Origin: Anaerolineae bacterium
GTDB lineage: Bacteria > Chloroflexota > Anaerolineae > Anaerolineales > Anaerolineaceae
Direction of reading: 5' to 3'
Assembly (NCBI GenBank): GCA_016213455.1
Contig: JACRAG010000047.1
Coordinates: 1-7,160 of the forward strand
Length of the DNA: 7,160 bases
Shown in pieces: positions 1-6,606 of this stretch. Within the stretch, counting starts at the first letter, position 1. Every line of letters begins with the position of its first letter. Made by a program: the position numbers and the translations under genes. A model generated the notes under the pieces. That model was not told where the DNA came from and searched no databases. It was given only the letters and a program-made list of their open reading frames with translations.

Positions 1-1593
1 CACGTCGAAGGTGCGCAGAATTTCATCCAGCGCAGCCGCGTCGTTCTCGCTCATCAGGTTCACAATCACCGTGACCAGCATGGAGGTTTGATACTGCTGT
101 GGACGGGCCGAAAGCACCACCATGGTATTGTTGGCGCCAGCGCAGCCCTCAAACACATCATACGCGCCTTCATAGGCGCTGTCCACGTAATCATAACGAC
201 CCGTAAAGGTGCAGTCACCTTTGAAGGCATCCCGGTAGGCATCCAGCAGTTGAACATAACCAGCCAGCTTGGCCACATCATCCGAAGCGCCAAAGAACAC
301 GCCTGGTTCTTCGTAGGTATTGTTGAACGCATCCACACTGGGGGCAGCCGTGATGGCCGCGCCAATCACTTCACCGTCCATCACCCAGTTGGAGCCGTCA
401 ATTTCTGCCCACTCCGCGGGAACATTCATCTGGATGGAACCACTGTCATCCTGCACTGTGACATAGCCAGTATAGTTTTCTCCACTCTGCGCCACGTCTG
501 CTTCCAGCTCATTGGCGAATGAGAAACTGGTCTCCAGTTTGTCGCCATTCAACTGACCCGCCAGGTATTCACTGGTGTTGAAGCGCAGCACTTCCACCGA
601 CATGGTGGCCTCCGCATCGCGGGTGCGCAGGATATCACAATAATCCTTCATTGTGCCGTCGGTCGAGAGGATCAGGCCTTCGAGCTGGGTGATGATATCG
701 CCGCCTTCGAGGCCGGTCTTGTCAGCCGGGGACCCGGATTTAACCGAGGAAACCCAGATGCCCGACAGCGATCCATCTTCTGAGGTCACAGCCTGGCCGT
801 TGATGCCGATCGATTCAAAATCGCCCTCTTTCAGAGTGTCGATCACCTTCAACGCATCCTGCGCCTTGATGGCGTAATTCTGGTCGAACTGATCGTTGCC
901 GGCGTAGTTGATCCCGACCACAGCCCCGTTTTCATCCACCAGGGGGCCGCCAGAATTACCGCCGCGAATGCGGGCGTCATGTTCAATCACCGAGGGCACC
1001 GAAGCCCAATAGCTCTCGCCGTCAGCTTTGGCTTTGCTGACGATGCCTTTGGTCAGGGTGTATTCCGGATCGCCCAGAGGGAAACCCGCTGCGTACACTT
1101 CAAGACCGGGATCCACAGAACCATCATGGAAATCGAGGTAAGGATACCCGTCGCCTTCGATATCGATCACCGCCAGGTCCCAGCACTCCGACACGCCGAG
1201 AATCTTGGCGTTGCGCGGCTCGCTTTCACCGCCAACCCACACCTTGATCAACGCCGCGCCCGTGACCACATGGTTGTTGGTCACTGCGATGCCTTCCGAA
1301 TCAATGATGAAGCCCGTTCCACGACCGGCCGCATTGTACAGCGTGCCGACCTGCGGATCGACAAAGGTGCCCTGGGCTTCAATTTGTACGGTGGCCTGTT
1401 TGACATTCTCAACGCCCGTAATCGCGCCGCTGGCAGGTTTTTCAGGCTCGGGCGCGGTCGTAGCCGTGGCGGCAGGAGCCTCGACGGGTGCATCGGTCGG
1501 AGGTGCGGCAGGCGTCGGGGTGCTGCTGAATGAGCAGGACATGGTCACCAGAGCAATAACGATGATCACCAGGAAAATTTGTTTGCGGTACAT
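1..1593 (-). CDS. Secreted HtrA/DegP-like serine protease (trypsin fold + PDZ + extra C-terminal domain), 3' end missing
   Basis: The frame is open from ATG 1593 to the left edge: 531 codons with no stop. Residues 4-20 form a Lys/Arg-capped hydrophobic segment ending in Cys20, so the protein is exported. The Cys context (T-M-S-C) is an imperfect lipobox, so lipoprotein status is uncertain. Residues 21-50 are a Pro/Ala/Thr linker suited to crossing a cell wall. The protease domain spans about 55-255 with His108 (TNNHVV), Asp139 (WDLAVI) and Ser214 in GNSGGPL, a complete S1C-type triad. A PDZ domain follows at about 262-335 (SPADKTGLEGGDII). Residues about 385-531 are a further domain opening SIQMNVPAEW and ending in a helix with ILRTF, which recalls the Mog1/PsbP-like fold (inference only). 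Cys461 and Cys484 could pair. The start is supported by AGGAG (1599-1603), 5 bases from the ATG. Family members degrade or refold damaged envelope proteins. The natural substrate is unknown, and a role in the neighbouring polysaccharide system is not shown. Confidence 0.93.
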   Translation of the reverse strand, partial: MYRKQIFLVIIVIALVTMSCSFSSTPTPAAPPTDAPVEAPAATATTAPEPEKPASGAITGVENVKQATVQIEAQGTFVDPQVGTLYNAAGRGTGFIIDSEGIAVTNNHVVTGAALIKVWVGGESEPRNAKILGVSECWDLAVIDIEGDGYPYLDFHDGSVDPGLEVYAAGFPLGDPEYTLTKGIVSKAKADGESYWASVPSVIEHDARIRGGNSGGPLVDENGAVVGINYAGNDQFDQNYAIKAQDALKVIDTLKEGDFESIGINGQAVTSEDGSLSGIWVSSVKSGSPADKTGLEGGDIITQLEGLILSTDGTMKDYCDILRTRDAEATMSVEVLRFNTSEYLAGQLNGDKLETSFSFANELEADVAQSGENYTGYVTVQDDSGSIQMNVPAEWAEIDGSNWVMDGEVIGAAITAAPSVDAFNNTYEEPGVFFGASDDVAKLAGYVQLLDAYRDAFKGDCTFTGRYDYVDSAYEGAYDVFEGCAGANNTMVVLSARPQQYQTSMLVTVIVNLMSENDAAALDEILRTFDV

Positions 1594-1630
1594 ACCTTCT
1601 CCTCTAAGGTTGCAATCAGTGGGTTTCGGT

Positions 1631-1665
1631 GATTTCATGAAAGATGGGTCTACTTTCATGAAATC
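1631..1665. promoter_or_regulatory. Twin palindrome, candidate operator (two TTTCATGAAA boxes)
   Basis: TTTCATGAAA is itself a perfect 10-bp palindrome and occurs at 1633-1642 and 1654-1663. The repeat distance is exactly 21 bp, close to two turns of B-DNA. The flanks also match, so the whole element is a perfect 13-bp inverted repeat (1631-1643 and 1653-1665) around a 9-base spacer. It lies between the predicted protease promoter and its start codon, where a bound dimeric regulator could block transcription cooperatively. The same sequence could instead act in the 5' UTR as a 13-bp RNA hairpin. No regulator gene is in the window, so the binding protein is unknown. Confidence 0.65.
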
Positions 1666-1692
1666 CGGGTTGATCCGGCATTTATAAGATCT

Positions 1693-1721
1693 ATTTTAGA
1701 ACATTTCTCAAGAATTACCAA
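1693..1721 (-). promoter_or_regulatory. Predicted sigma-70-type promoter of the protease gene
   Basis: Reading the minus strand, TTGGTA (1716-1721, 4 of 6 matches to TTGACA) is followed after a 17-base spacer by TAAAAT (1693-1698, 5 of 6 matches to TATAAT). Transcription would begin near 1686, giving a 5' leader of roughly 90 bases that contains the twin palindrome. An alternative pairing uses TTGAGA with TTATAA slightly downstream at an 18-base spacing. The AT-rich stretch stands out from its GC-rich surroundings. The call rests on consensus matching by eye. Confidence 0.5.
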
Positions 1722-1759
1722 CCGGGATTCTTTGCATCCCTGTAAGCTGATTAACCAAT

Positions 1760-1794
1760 CTGGGGCGGACCCCCGTAGGTTCATTCCGCCCCAG
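1760..1794 (-). terminator. GC-rich hairpin closing the polysaccharide operon
   Basis: CTGGGGCGGA (1760-1769) and TCCGCCCCAG (1785-1794) form a perfect 10-bp stem around a 15-base loop. The hairpin starts about 28 bases past the stop codon of the Wzc-like gene and lies before the protease promoter, the expected place for an operon end. The minus-strand sequence after the stem (ATTGGTTAATC) has no real U-run, so intrinsic termination would be weak. It may instead work with Rho or protect the mRNA 3' end. Confidence 0.5.
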
Positions 1795-1822
1795 CATTCT
1801 TGCATGATGACCAATTCCCGGT

Positions 1823-3427
1823 TTATTTCCTGGCCGCTTTGACTTTGACTTTCTCCTCACCATCATTCTTCTCGTCCAGGTAATAACCGTACGGCGCATA
1901 ATAGCGGTAATCGCCATAATAGCCCATGCGGCGGTTGGTGACCCGGTTGAGCACCACCCCCAAAATGTTGCCTCCGGCGATGAGGATACGTTCGCGCATC
2001 ACCCGGGTGATGCCCCGGTTGGTGTGCCCTGGGCGTACGACAGCCAGCACCCCATCCACTTTGGAGGCAAAAATCATGGCGTCACTCACCAGGAAGGGTG
2101 AGCTGTCGATGATGACATAATCCGCCAGCGGTTTCAAATCCTCCAGCAGGTTCTCGACATTTTGCGGCGTCAGAATCTGGTCTGGAAGGCGGGTTCCTTT
2201 GCCAACCGGCACCACATGCAGGTTGGAGTCGCCCCACTGGTGCATCGCCTTTTCGGGCGGCACCGTGCCGGCCAGCAGATCCACCAGGCCGCAGTTTTCA
2301 TCCACATCAAACAATTCATGCAGTGAAGGCTTTCGAATGTCGCCGTCCACCAAAATGACGCGCTTTCCGCCTTGCATGAAGCTGACCGCCAGGTTGGTTG
2401 AAACCGAAGTCTTCCCGTCGCTCTGTTCGGCGCTGGTGATCAGGATGGTCTTCAGGTTATCTTCGCGGCTCATCAATTCCAGGTTGGCCCGCAGCGAGCG
2501 GAACGACTCGGCCACCAAGGAGCGCGGATGGTTCGCCACATATGGTCTGCCGCTGAATTTGCGCCCCACATCCGCCAGGTACCCCAGAATGGGCCGGTCG
2601 AAGATCTTCTCAACCTCTTTGGGGTCCTGGACCGTCTCGTCCATAAAATTGAGCAGATAAGCGCCGCCGATGCCCAATGCCATGCCGGCAATCGCGGCCA
2701 ACGCCACCAGGATATACTTGTTCAAACCGGTCGGTTGTGTCGGCAGCGAGGCGGCTTCCAGCACCTGAAGTGTGTTGGTCGCGTTGGGTTTGGCGTTATC
2801 CAGCAAACTGGTGTAGTTGCTGCGCAGCAGGGTCAGTTTCTCCTGCAGCACGCGCAAATCTTCGCGCGCCACGGTGACATCCTTGGCGCTGGTCAGGCTG
2901 CCCAGACTCGCCTGCTTATCGGCAATTTCATTCTCTGTGGCAACGATCTGTTCCTGCAGTTTTGCCAGCTGGTCTTGCATAAACAGCTGCCGGTCCGAAT
3001 CGGCGCCTCCTTGTGATCCACCCGGACTGACCTGCACAAGGTTGGCCGCCAGCTCATTGGCAACCCGCATGGCCCGCATTGGATCCGTATCCATCACGCT
3101 GATTTCCAGGAACTGGCTGTTACCCAGCGGCTTCACTTTGTACTGCGGCAGCCAATCCAACCCCAGGGCTTCCTTGACGCCCGTTTGCACCGGGCTGCGG
3201 TAGGCCATATCGGTGTACAGGCTGCTGAGCTGCTGGTTCAACCAGAATTCATTCCCGCTAGGATTGGGATCGGTGATCGTCCGTCCAATCATCAGCGTGG
3301 TTTTGGCAGTGTAAATCGCAGGCTGGTCGCGCAGCACGATATAACTCGTCGCGCCGGCCAGTAAACCAGCCACAACGATCAACCACCACCATTTCATGAG
3401 AGGCGCCACATACGGCCGAATGCCCAT
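1823..3427 (-). CDS. Wzc-like polysaccharide co-polymerase fused to BY-type tyrosine autokinase
   Basis: This 534-residue inner-membrane protein controls chain length and export of the polymer. A Wzz-type N-terminal domain begins with a membrane segment at about 13-31. An extracytoplasmic part follows with a helical, probably coiled-coil stretch at about 145-210. A Pro-containing run leads into the second membrane segment at about 238-260. The cytoplasmic kinase has a Walker A loop at 332-340 (SAEQSDGKT), Walker A' at 356-367 (VILVDGDIRKP) and Walker B at 437-441 (YVIID). The tail carries eight tyrosines between 503 and 516, the expected autophosphorylation cluster. Family knowledge says that cycles of phosphorylation in this tail drive assembly and disassembly of the export complex. 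The usual P-G-E-G-K of the P-loop reads Q-S-D-G-K, keeping the essential Gly-Lys-Thr. The start codon lies 4 bases after the stop of the upstream gene, with AGAGG 7 bases before it, so translation is probably coupled. No separate phosphatase gene is visible. Confidence 0.93.
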   Translation of the reverse strand: MGIRPYVAPLMKWWWLIVVAGLLAGATSYIVLRDQPAIYTAKTTLMIGRTITDPNPSGNEFWLNQQLSSLYTDMAYRSPVQTGVKEALGLDWLPQYKVKPLGNSQFLEISVMDTDPMRAMRVANELAANLVQVSPGGSQGGADSDRQLFMQDQLAKLQEQIVATENEIADKQASLGSLTSAKDVTVAREDLRVLQEKLTLLRSNYTSLLDNAKPNATNTLQVLEAASLPTQPTGLNKYILVALAAIAGMALGIGGAYLLNFMDETVQDPKEVEKIFDRPILGYLADVGRKFSGRPYVANHPRSLVAESFRSLRANLELMSREDNLKTILITSAEQSDGKTSVSTNLAVSFMQGGKRVILVDGDIRKPSLHELFDVDENCGLVDLLAGTVPPEKAMHQWGDSNLHVVPVGKGTRLPDQILTPQNVENLLEDLKPLADYVIIDSSPFLVSDAMIFASKVDGVLAVVRPGHTNRGITRVMRERILIAGGNILGVVLNRVTNRRMGYYGDYRYYAPYGYYLDEKNDGEEKVKVKAARK

Positions 3428-3431
3428 TCTC

Positions 3432-4577
3432 TTACCTCTGGCGATTGAAAATCTGGAAGGTGAGGAACACCGCCACTGTCATCAAGAGGTTCAAATCGTC
3501 TTCTGTGAACTGCCCTTCCACCCCGCGCGCCAGGGTCAGCACGCCGGTCACCCGGTTGCGGGCAATCAGCGGTACGCTGATCACCGAGCGGGAAGCGCCG
3601 TCTTTCAAATCCCACGCGCGCGGCAGCCAGCGAGGGTCATCCATGGTGTTGGGAACCAGGGTGGCTTGTTGGTTCTTCACCACCCATCCGGCCAACCCTT
3701 CCTTGAAGATGTCCAGCAAGTGCTTGCTGGTAGGCTGCACTTTGCCGCCATAGGCCAGCAGCCCATCGGTGATATTGCCTGTTTCATCCACCACCAGGAA
3801 GCTACCGCTGGACGCATTGACGCTATCCACCGTCATCTGCAAAATCCGCTGCAGCAGATCATAAACCTCGGAGTAGTTGTTCATCTCCTGGTTGATCGCA
3901 TTGAGCAGATCATAGGTATTGCGAATGGGCCGGCTGTCCACGCGTGTCCCTGCCGAAATCAGGCCAGGCACGCGTTGATTTTTGAGGAACAGCTCAGTCA
4001 GGTCGTCCACAAAAGTGGGCTTCTGGACTGACTCTCGGATGGATGAAACCACCATGTGCTCGATCATCAGGTGGATATCCTCCACCTGCTCGATGCGGTT
4101 GGACGGCACATGAATATGCAGCCCTACCATGCCACCCAGTTTTCCGCCGTCGAAGCCGGTCAAGCCCACGGTGATGGCCCCCGAGCGGTTGGCCAGCTCC
4201 ACGCCTTTGAGCACATTGGGCGAATTGCCGCTGGCTGAAATGGCCAGCACCACGTCGCCAGGCCGCACCAGGCCAGCAAGCTGCTGCGCAAAGACGTTCT
4301 CATAGCCTTCGTCGTTGGCATAGGCCGTAATCGCCGCCATGTTATCGGCCAGGCCAATCACGCGGAAGAAGGGCAGCCCGGGCACGCGCGTGTTCTTCGC
4401 CAGGTCGCACACAAAGTGAGACGCTGTCGTGGCGCTGCCGCCATTGCCCATGGTGAAGACCTGCCGGTCGGTCATGCGTGCTTCCAACAGGATTCCGATC
4501 AACTCTTGAATCCGCTCCAGAGGAACCAGATCCAGCGTGGTGTGAAGATCACTCAAATAATTCCGTATGTCGTCCAT
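3432..4577 (-). CDS. GmhA-like phosphosugar isomerase (SIS domain) with C-terminal GAF domain
   Basis: The protein has 381 residues, about twice the usual 190-200 of GmhA. Residues 1-185 match the sedoheptulose-7-phosphate isomerase type of SIS domain: GNGGSA at 44-49, SASGNS at 114-119, and a C-terminal helix with E166, H169 and H174. H54 and H174 sit where GmhA has its catalytic histidines. From memory of the E. coli enzyme, the glutamate four residues after the first His is Asp58 here and the Gln of the last helix is Glu166, so the substrate may differ. A linker at 186-222 leads to a GAF domain at about 223-378, with a leading helix, FLVVDE strand, GLAGWVV, SVISVPL and [10 protein letters not shown] domains bind small ligands or mediate dimers, so this one may regulate the isomerase (inference). 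The start is supported by GGAGGAG about 6 bases upstream. It lies 45 bases after the HddA-like kinase and 4 bases before the Wzc-like gene, which places it in heptose supply for the polymer. Confidence 0.9.
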   Translation of the reverse strand: MDDIRNYLSDLHTTLDLVPLERIQELIGILLEARMTDRQVFTMGNGGSATTASHFVCDLAKNTRVPGLPFFRVIGLADNMAAITAYANDEGYENVFAQQLAGLVRPGDVVLAISASGNSPNVLKGVELANRSGAITVGLTGFDGGKLGGMVGLHIHVPSNRIEQVEDIHLMIEHMVVSSIRESVQKPTFVDDLTELFLKNQRVPGLISAGTRVDSRPIRNTYDLLNAINQEMNNYSEVYDLLQRILQMTVDSVNASSGSFLVVDETGNITDGLLAYGGKVQPTSKHLLDIFKEGLAGWVVKNQQATLVPNTMDDPRWLPRAWDLKDGASRSVISVPLIARNRVTGVLTLARGVEGQFTEDDLNLLMTVAVFLTFQIFNRQR

Positions 4578-4622
4578 ACCGTACTCCTCCCAAGGGGTGC
4601 AATGCCAGACCCAATCACAGCA

Positions 4623-5603
4623 TCAATTGCGCCGGTAATTGAAAATGACTTTGGCACCGTCACGTTCCAGATGGAACGGTAATTCCTGTAAATGGTTCAA
4701 GGCTGTCCGCACAGCGTCCTGGCGTTCGCGCGGACAATAGAGCAAGAGGAAACCGCCCCCTCCTGCGCCTGTCACTTTTCCACCCAATGCGCCGGCTTCA
4801 AGCGCGGCAGAATAAAGGTGGTCGAGCGAGCCGTTGCTGATCTTGCTTGCCAGCGCTTTTTTCATTTGCCAGCCCACATCCAGCATACGACCGAAGGCAT
4901 CCAGGTTGCCGTTGACCAGCTCGGTTTGCGCAGCCTGCACCATGTCGCGCATTTCACGCAGCACCACCAGCCGGTCTTGAATGTTGGCTTTCTGCTCCCC
5001 TAATATTGTATCTGCCTGACGGCCTACACCGGTATAAAAGAGCAGTAAATTTTCGTCCAGGCGGCGCTTAATTTCTTCGCCGACTGGCACGCGGTGCGCT
5101 TTTACTTCGCCGCCCGCGCAAAACTCCAGCTGACGCAGGCCGCCGTATGCGATCACATACTGATCCTGCACACCGATGGGTTTACCCAGCTTGCCCATTT
5201 CAATCTGGCAAGCCTCATCCGCCAGGCGTTCAGCGGTCACTGTCTCGCCAAGGTAGGTGTACATGGCCTGCAGTGCGCCTACCGTGACAGCGCTGGATGA
5301 GCCCAGCCCGGAGCCGGCTGAGGGGATATCCCCCATGGTGGTGATTTCCACCCCGGAACCGATGCCTGTCACCCGCAGAGCTTCGCGGATTAATTCATGC
5401 CGGATCTCGTCAACAGAATCCACCATCTCGGTCAGGGTATAGCCGATGCGAATCTTGTCGTCAAAACGAGACTTGATGGTGACAAAGATGTACTTGTCGA
5501 TGGTGGAAGAAAGCACGCAGCCGCCTTCCTGGCAGTAGAAATCCGGAAAATCGGTTCCACCGCCAAAAAAGCTGATGCGTAAAGGAGCCTGAACGATGAT
5601 CAC
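4623..5603 (-). CDS. hddA: HddA-like D-glycero-D-manno-heptose 7-phosphate kinase (GHMP family)
   Basis: This 326-residue GHMP kinase begins with [13 protein letters not shown] (6-18), the signature of the HddA/heptokinase branch. The ATP-binding loop [12 protein letters not shown] is at 94-105, the probable catalytic Asp is 147 in GVQDQY, and the third GHMP motif GAGGGGF is at 279-285. Length and motif order are normal for a complete enzyme. Known HddA enzymes phosphorylate C1 of D-glycero-D-manno-heptose 7-phosphate in the cytoplasm on the way to GDP-heptose. The GmhA-like gene next door would make that substrate from sedoheptulose 7-phosphate. The start is GTG at 5601-5603, overlapping the epimerase TGA in a GTGA tetranucleotide, with GGAG 8 bases upstream. 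No nearby ATG fits, and the conserved N-terminus begins at once. Related kinases act on other sugars, so the exact substrate is inferred. The following gap is 45 bases. Confidence 0.88.
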   Translation of the reverse strand: MIIVQAPLRISFFGGGTDFPDFYCQEGGCVLSSTIDKYIFVTIKSRFDDKIRIGYTLTEMVDSVDEIRHELIREALRVTGIGSGVEITTMGDIPSAGSGLGSSSAVTVGALQAMYTYLGETVTAERLADEACQIEMGKLGKPIGVQDQYVIAYGGLRQLEFCAGGEVKAHRVPVGEEIKRRLDENLLLFYTGVGRQADTILGEQKANIQDRLVVLREMRDMVQAAQTELVNGNLDAFGRMLDVGWQMKKALASKISNGSLDHLYSAALEAGALGGKVTGAGGGGFLLLYCPRERQDAVRTALNHLQELPFHLERDGAKVIFNYRRN

Positions 5604-6532
5604 GCGGACCGCTCCATTTCGTGCGCCTTATAATGCTCCACCGTTTTCGTCAGCCCTTCTTCCAACGATACTGTCGGCTCCCATCCCATCTTCTCACGCG
5701 CCTTGGTGGCATCCAGGTAGATATAGCGTGTCTCGCCAACCTTAGCCGGGCCGTGCACTTCCTCAAGCGCGTAACCGGTGATCTTCTTGAGCGCCTGGTA
5801 AATCTCGTTCACCGTGGTGCCCTTGGTCATTCCCAGGTTATAAATTCCCACCGGAGCGTTCAGGCCCAGCAGGTTGCCGCGCGCGCAGTCCGTTACGTAG
5901 ACAAAATCACGCTGCTGCTCACCATCGCCATTAATCGTCACCTGCTCGCCATTGACCATCTTGCCGATGAAAATTGCCACCACACCGGCTTCGCCATGCG
6001 GGTCCTGCCGGGGACCATACACATTGGGATACCGCAGCACCGTATAGGGGATGCCGTAATTGACATAATTGACTTCCAGGTAGTGCTCCACCGTGTGCTT
6101 GGAAACACCGTACGGGCAGATGGGCTGCACCGGGTGGGCTTCGTCGCAGGGCAGGTAGTTCGGCTCGCCATAGGCGGTGCCGCCGCTGGAAATATAAACG
6201 ATGCGTTTCACGCCGGTACTGCGCGCCGCCTCAAGCAGATTAATCGAGCCAACCACATTCACGCTGGCGTCGAACAACGGGTCCGCGACCGAACGACGCA
6301 CGTCCATCTGCGCCGCATGGTGGCTGACAAAATCGGGGCGCTCTTTCTCGAACACCTCAACCAGCCTGGGATCGCGGATGTCCATTTTGTAGAACCGCGC
6401 CCTGGGATTGAGATTCGACTCTCGGCCCGTGGAAAGGTCGTCCACGACCACCACTTCATAGCCTTCATTGATGAATAAATCAACCACATGCGAGCCGATG
6501 AAACCGGCTCCGCCCGTAACGAGAATCTTCAT
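5600..6532 (-). CDS. NAD-dependent sugar-nucleotide epimerase/dehydratase (extended SDR, GalE-like)
   Basis: Using ATG 6532 the protein has 310 residues, normal for UDP-glucose 4-epimerase relatives. The N-terminal Rossmann loop is GGAGFIG (7-13), and the acidic end of the second strand (DD, 31-32) fits NAD rather than NADP. The catalytic elements are SS at 115-116 with TAYG, and Y141/K145 in YGVSK. Substrate-domain motifs include [10 protein letters not shown] (168-176) and RDFVYVTD (208-215). It would epimerise or modify a UDP- or dTDP-sugar for polymer synthesis. Sequence alone does not separate a 4-epimerase from other SDR specificities, so no symbol is given. An in-frame ATG at 6544 would add four residues (MEDA) but has no well-placed ribosome site, whereas GGAGG (6538-6542) sits 5 bases from ATG 6532. 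Its stop overlaps the kinase start by four bases, indicating translational coupling. Confidence 0.9.
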   Translation of the reverse strand: MKILVTGGAGFIGSHVVDLFINEGYEVVVVDDLSTGRESNLNPRARFYKMDIRDPRLVEVFEKERPDFVSHHAAQMDVRRSVADPLFDASVNVVGSINLLEAARSTGVKRIVYISSGGTAYGEPNYLPCDEAHPVQPICPYGVSKHTVEHYLEVNYVNYGIPYTVLRYPNVYGPRQDPHGEAGVVAIFIGKMVNGEQVTINGDGEQQRDFVYVTDCARGNLLGLNAPVGIYNLGMTKGTTVNEIYQALKKITGYALEEVHGPAKVGETRYIYLDATKAREKMGWEPTVSLEEGLTKTVEHYKAHEMERSA

Positions 6533-6555
6533 TGCGTCCTCCATGTCGCTTTCAT
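6529..6555 (-). CDS. Possible 8-codon leader ORF before the epimerase
   Basis: An ATG at 6553-6555 is preceded by a strong AGGAGGG (6565-6571) at 9 bases. It opens a frame encoding MKATWRTQ and stops at TGA 6529-6531, which overlaps the epimerase ATG as ATGA. Such an arrangement could couple epimerase translation to a leader peptide. The alternative is chance: the AGGAGGG may be an extra or remnant ribosome site. Nothing in the peptide suggests a function of its own. Confidence 0.25.
   Translation of the reverse strand: MKATWRTQ
6538..6542 (-). promoter_or_regulatory. Ribosome binding site deciding the epimerase start
   Basis: GGAGG on the minus strand lies 5 bases before ATG 6530-6532. It falls between that ATG and an in-frame ATG at 6542-6544, so it can serve only the inner one. 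The conserved Rossmann strand (KILVTGG) starts immediately after the inner Met, which agrees with this choice. Confidence 0.6.
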
Positions 6556-6579
6556 CGATGCCAACCCTCCTGGTACTGG

Positions 6580-6600
6580 ATCAAACCATGTGGGTTTGAT
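6580..6600 (-). repeat. Small inverted repeat just after the sugar transferase stop
   Basis: ATCAAACC (6580-6587) and GGTTTGAT (6593-6600) form a perfect 8-bp stem with a 5-base loop, starting 7 bases past the transferase stop codon. No T-run follows in the direction of transcription, so it is not a convincing terminator. It may stabilise or process the mRNA between the first and second genes, or be chance. Confidence 0.4.
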
Positions 6601-6606
6601 GCGGTA

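Larger units (their letters stand above)
1594..1822. other. Intergenic control region between the polysaccharide operon and the protease
   Basis: This 229-base stretch has no credible gene on either strand. From right to left it contains the operon-end hairpin, a GC-poor promoter segment, the twin palindrome and the protease ribosome site (AGGAG, 1599-1603). It is the largest non-coding gap in the window and shows that the protease is probably expressed independently of the operon. Confidence 0.75.

Noticed and set aside
88..522. Open frame of 144 codons on the plus strand
   Set aside because: It lies wholly opposite the protease C-terminal region, whose minus-strand frame is continuous; the translated product has no recognisable domain.
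979..1533. Open frame of 184 codons on the plus strand
   Set aside because: It is antisense to the protease catalytic domain. Its Arg/Gly-rich end mirrors the Pro/Ala linker codons of the real gene.
3432..3900. GAF region as a separate gene or the result of a frameshift joining two genes
   Set aside because: The frame is uninterrupted from the SIS start through the GAF end, with a plausible linker and no internal start with a ribosome site.
3396..4031. Open frame of 211 codons on the plus strand
   Set aside because: It is antisense to the GAF part of the isomerase fusion, is rich in His/Gln as expected of a shadow frame, and shows no family motifs.
5621..6478. Open frame of 285 codons on the plus strand
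   Set aside because: It is antisense to the epimerase, which has every SDR motif in the minus-strand frame. The length of the shadow reflects codon bias in a GC-rich gene.
6533..6544. Upstream in-frame ATG (6542-6544) as the epimerase start
   Set aside because: It has no ribosome site at a normal distance and adds only four non-conserved residues; the inner ATG has GGAGG 5 bases away.
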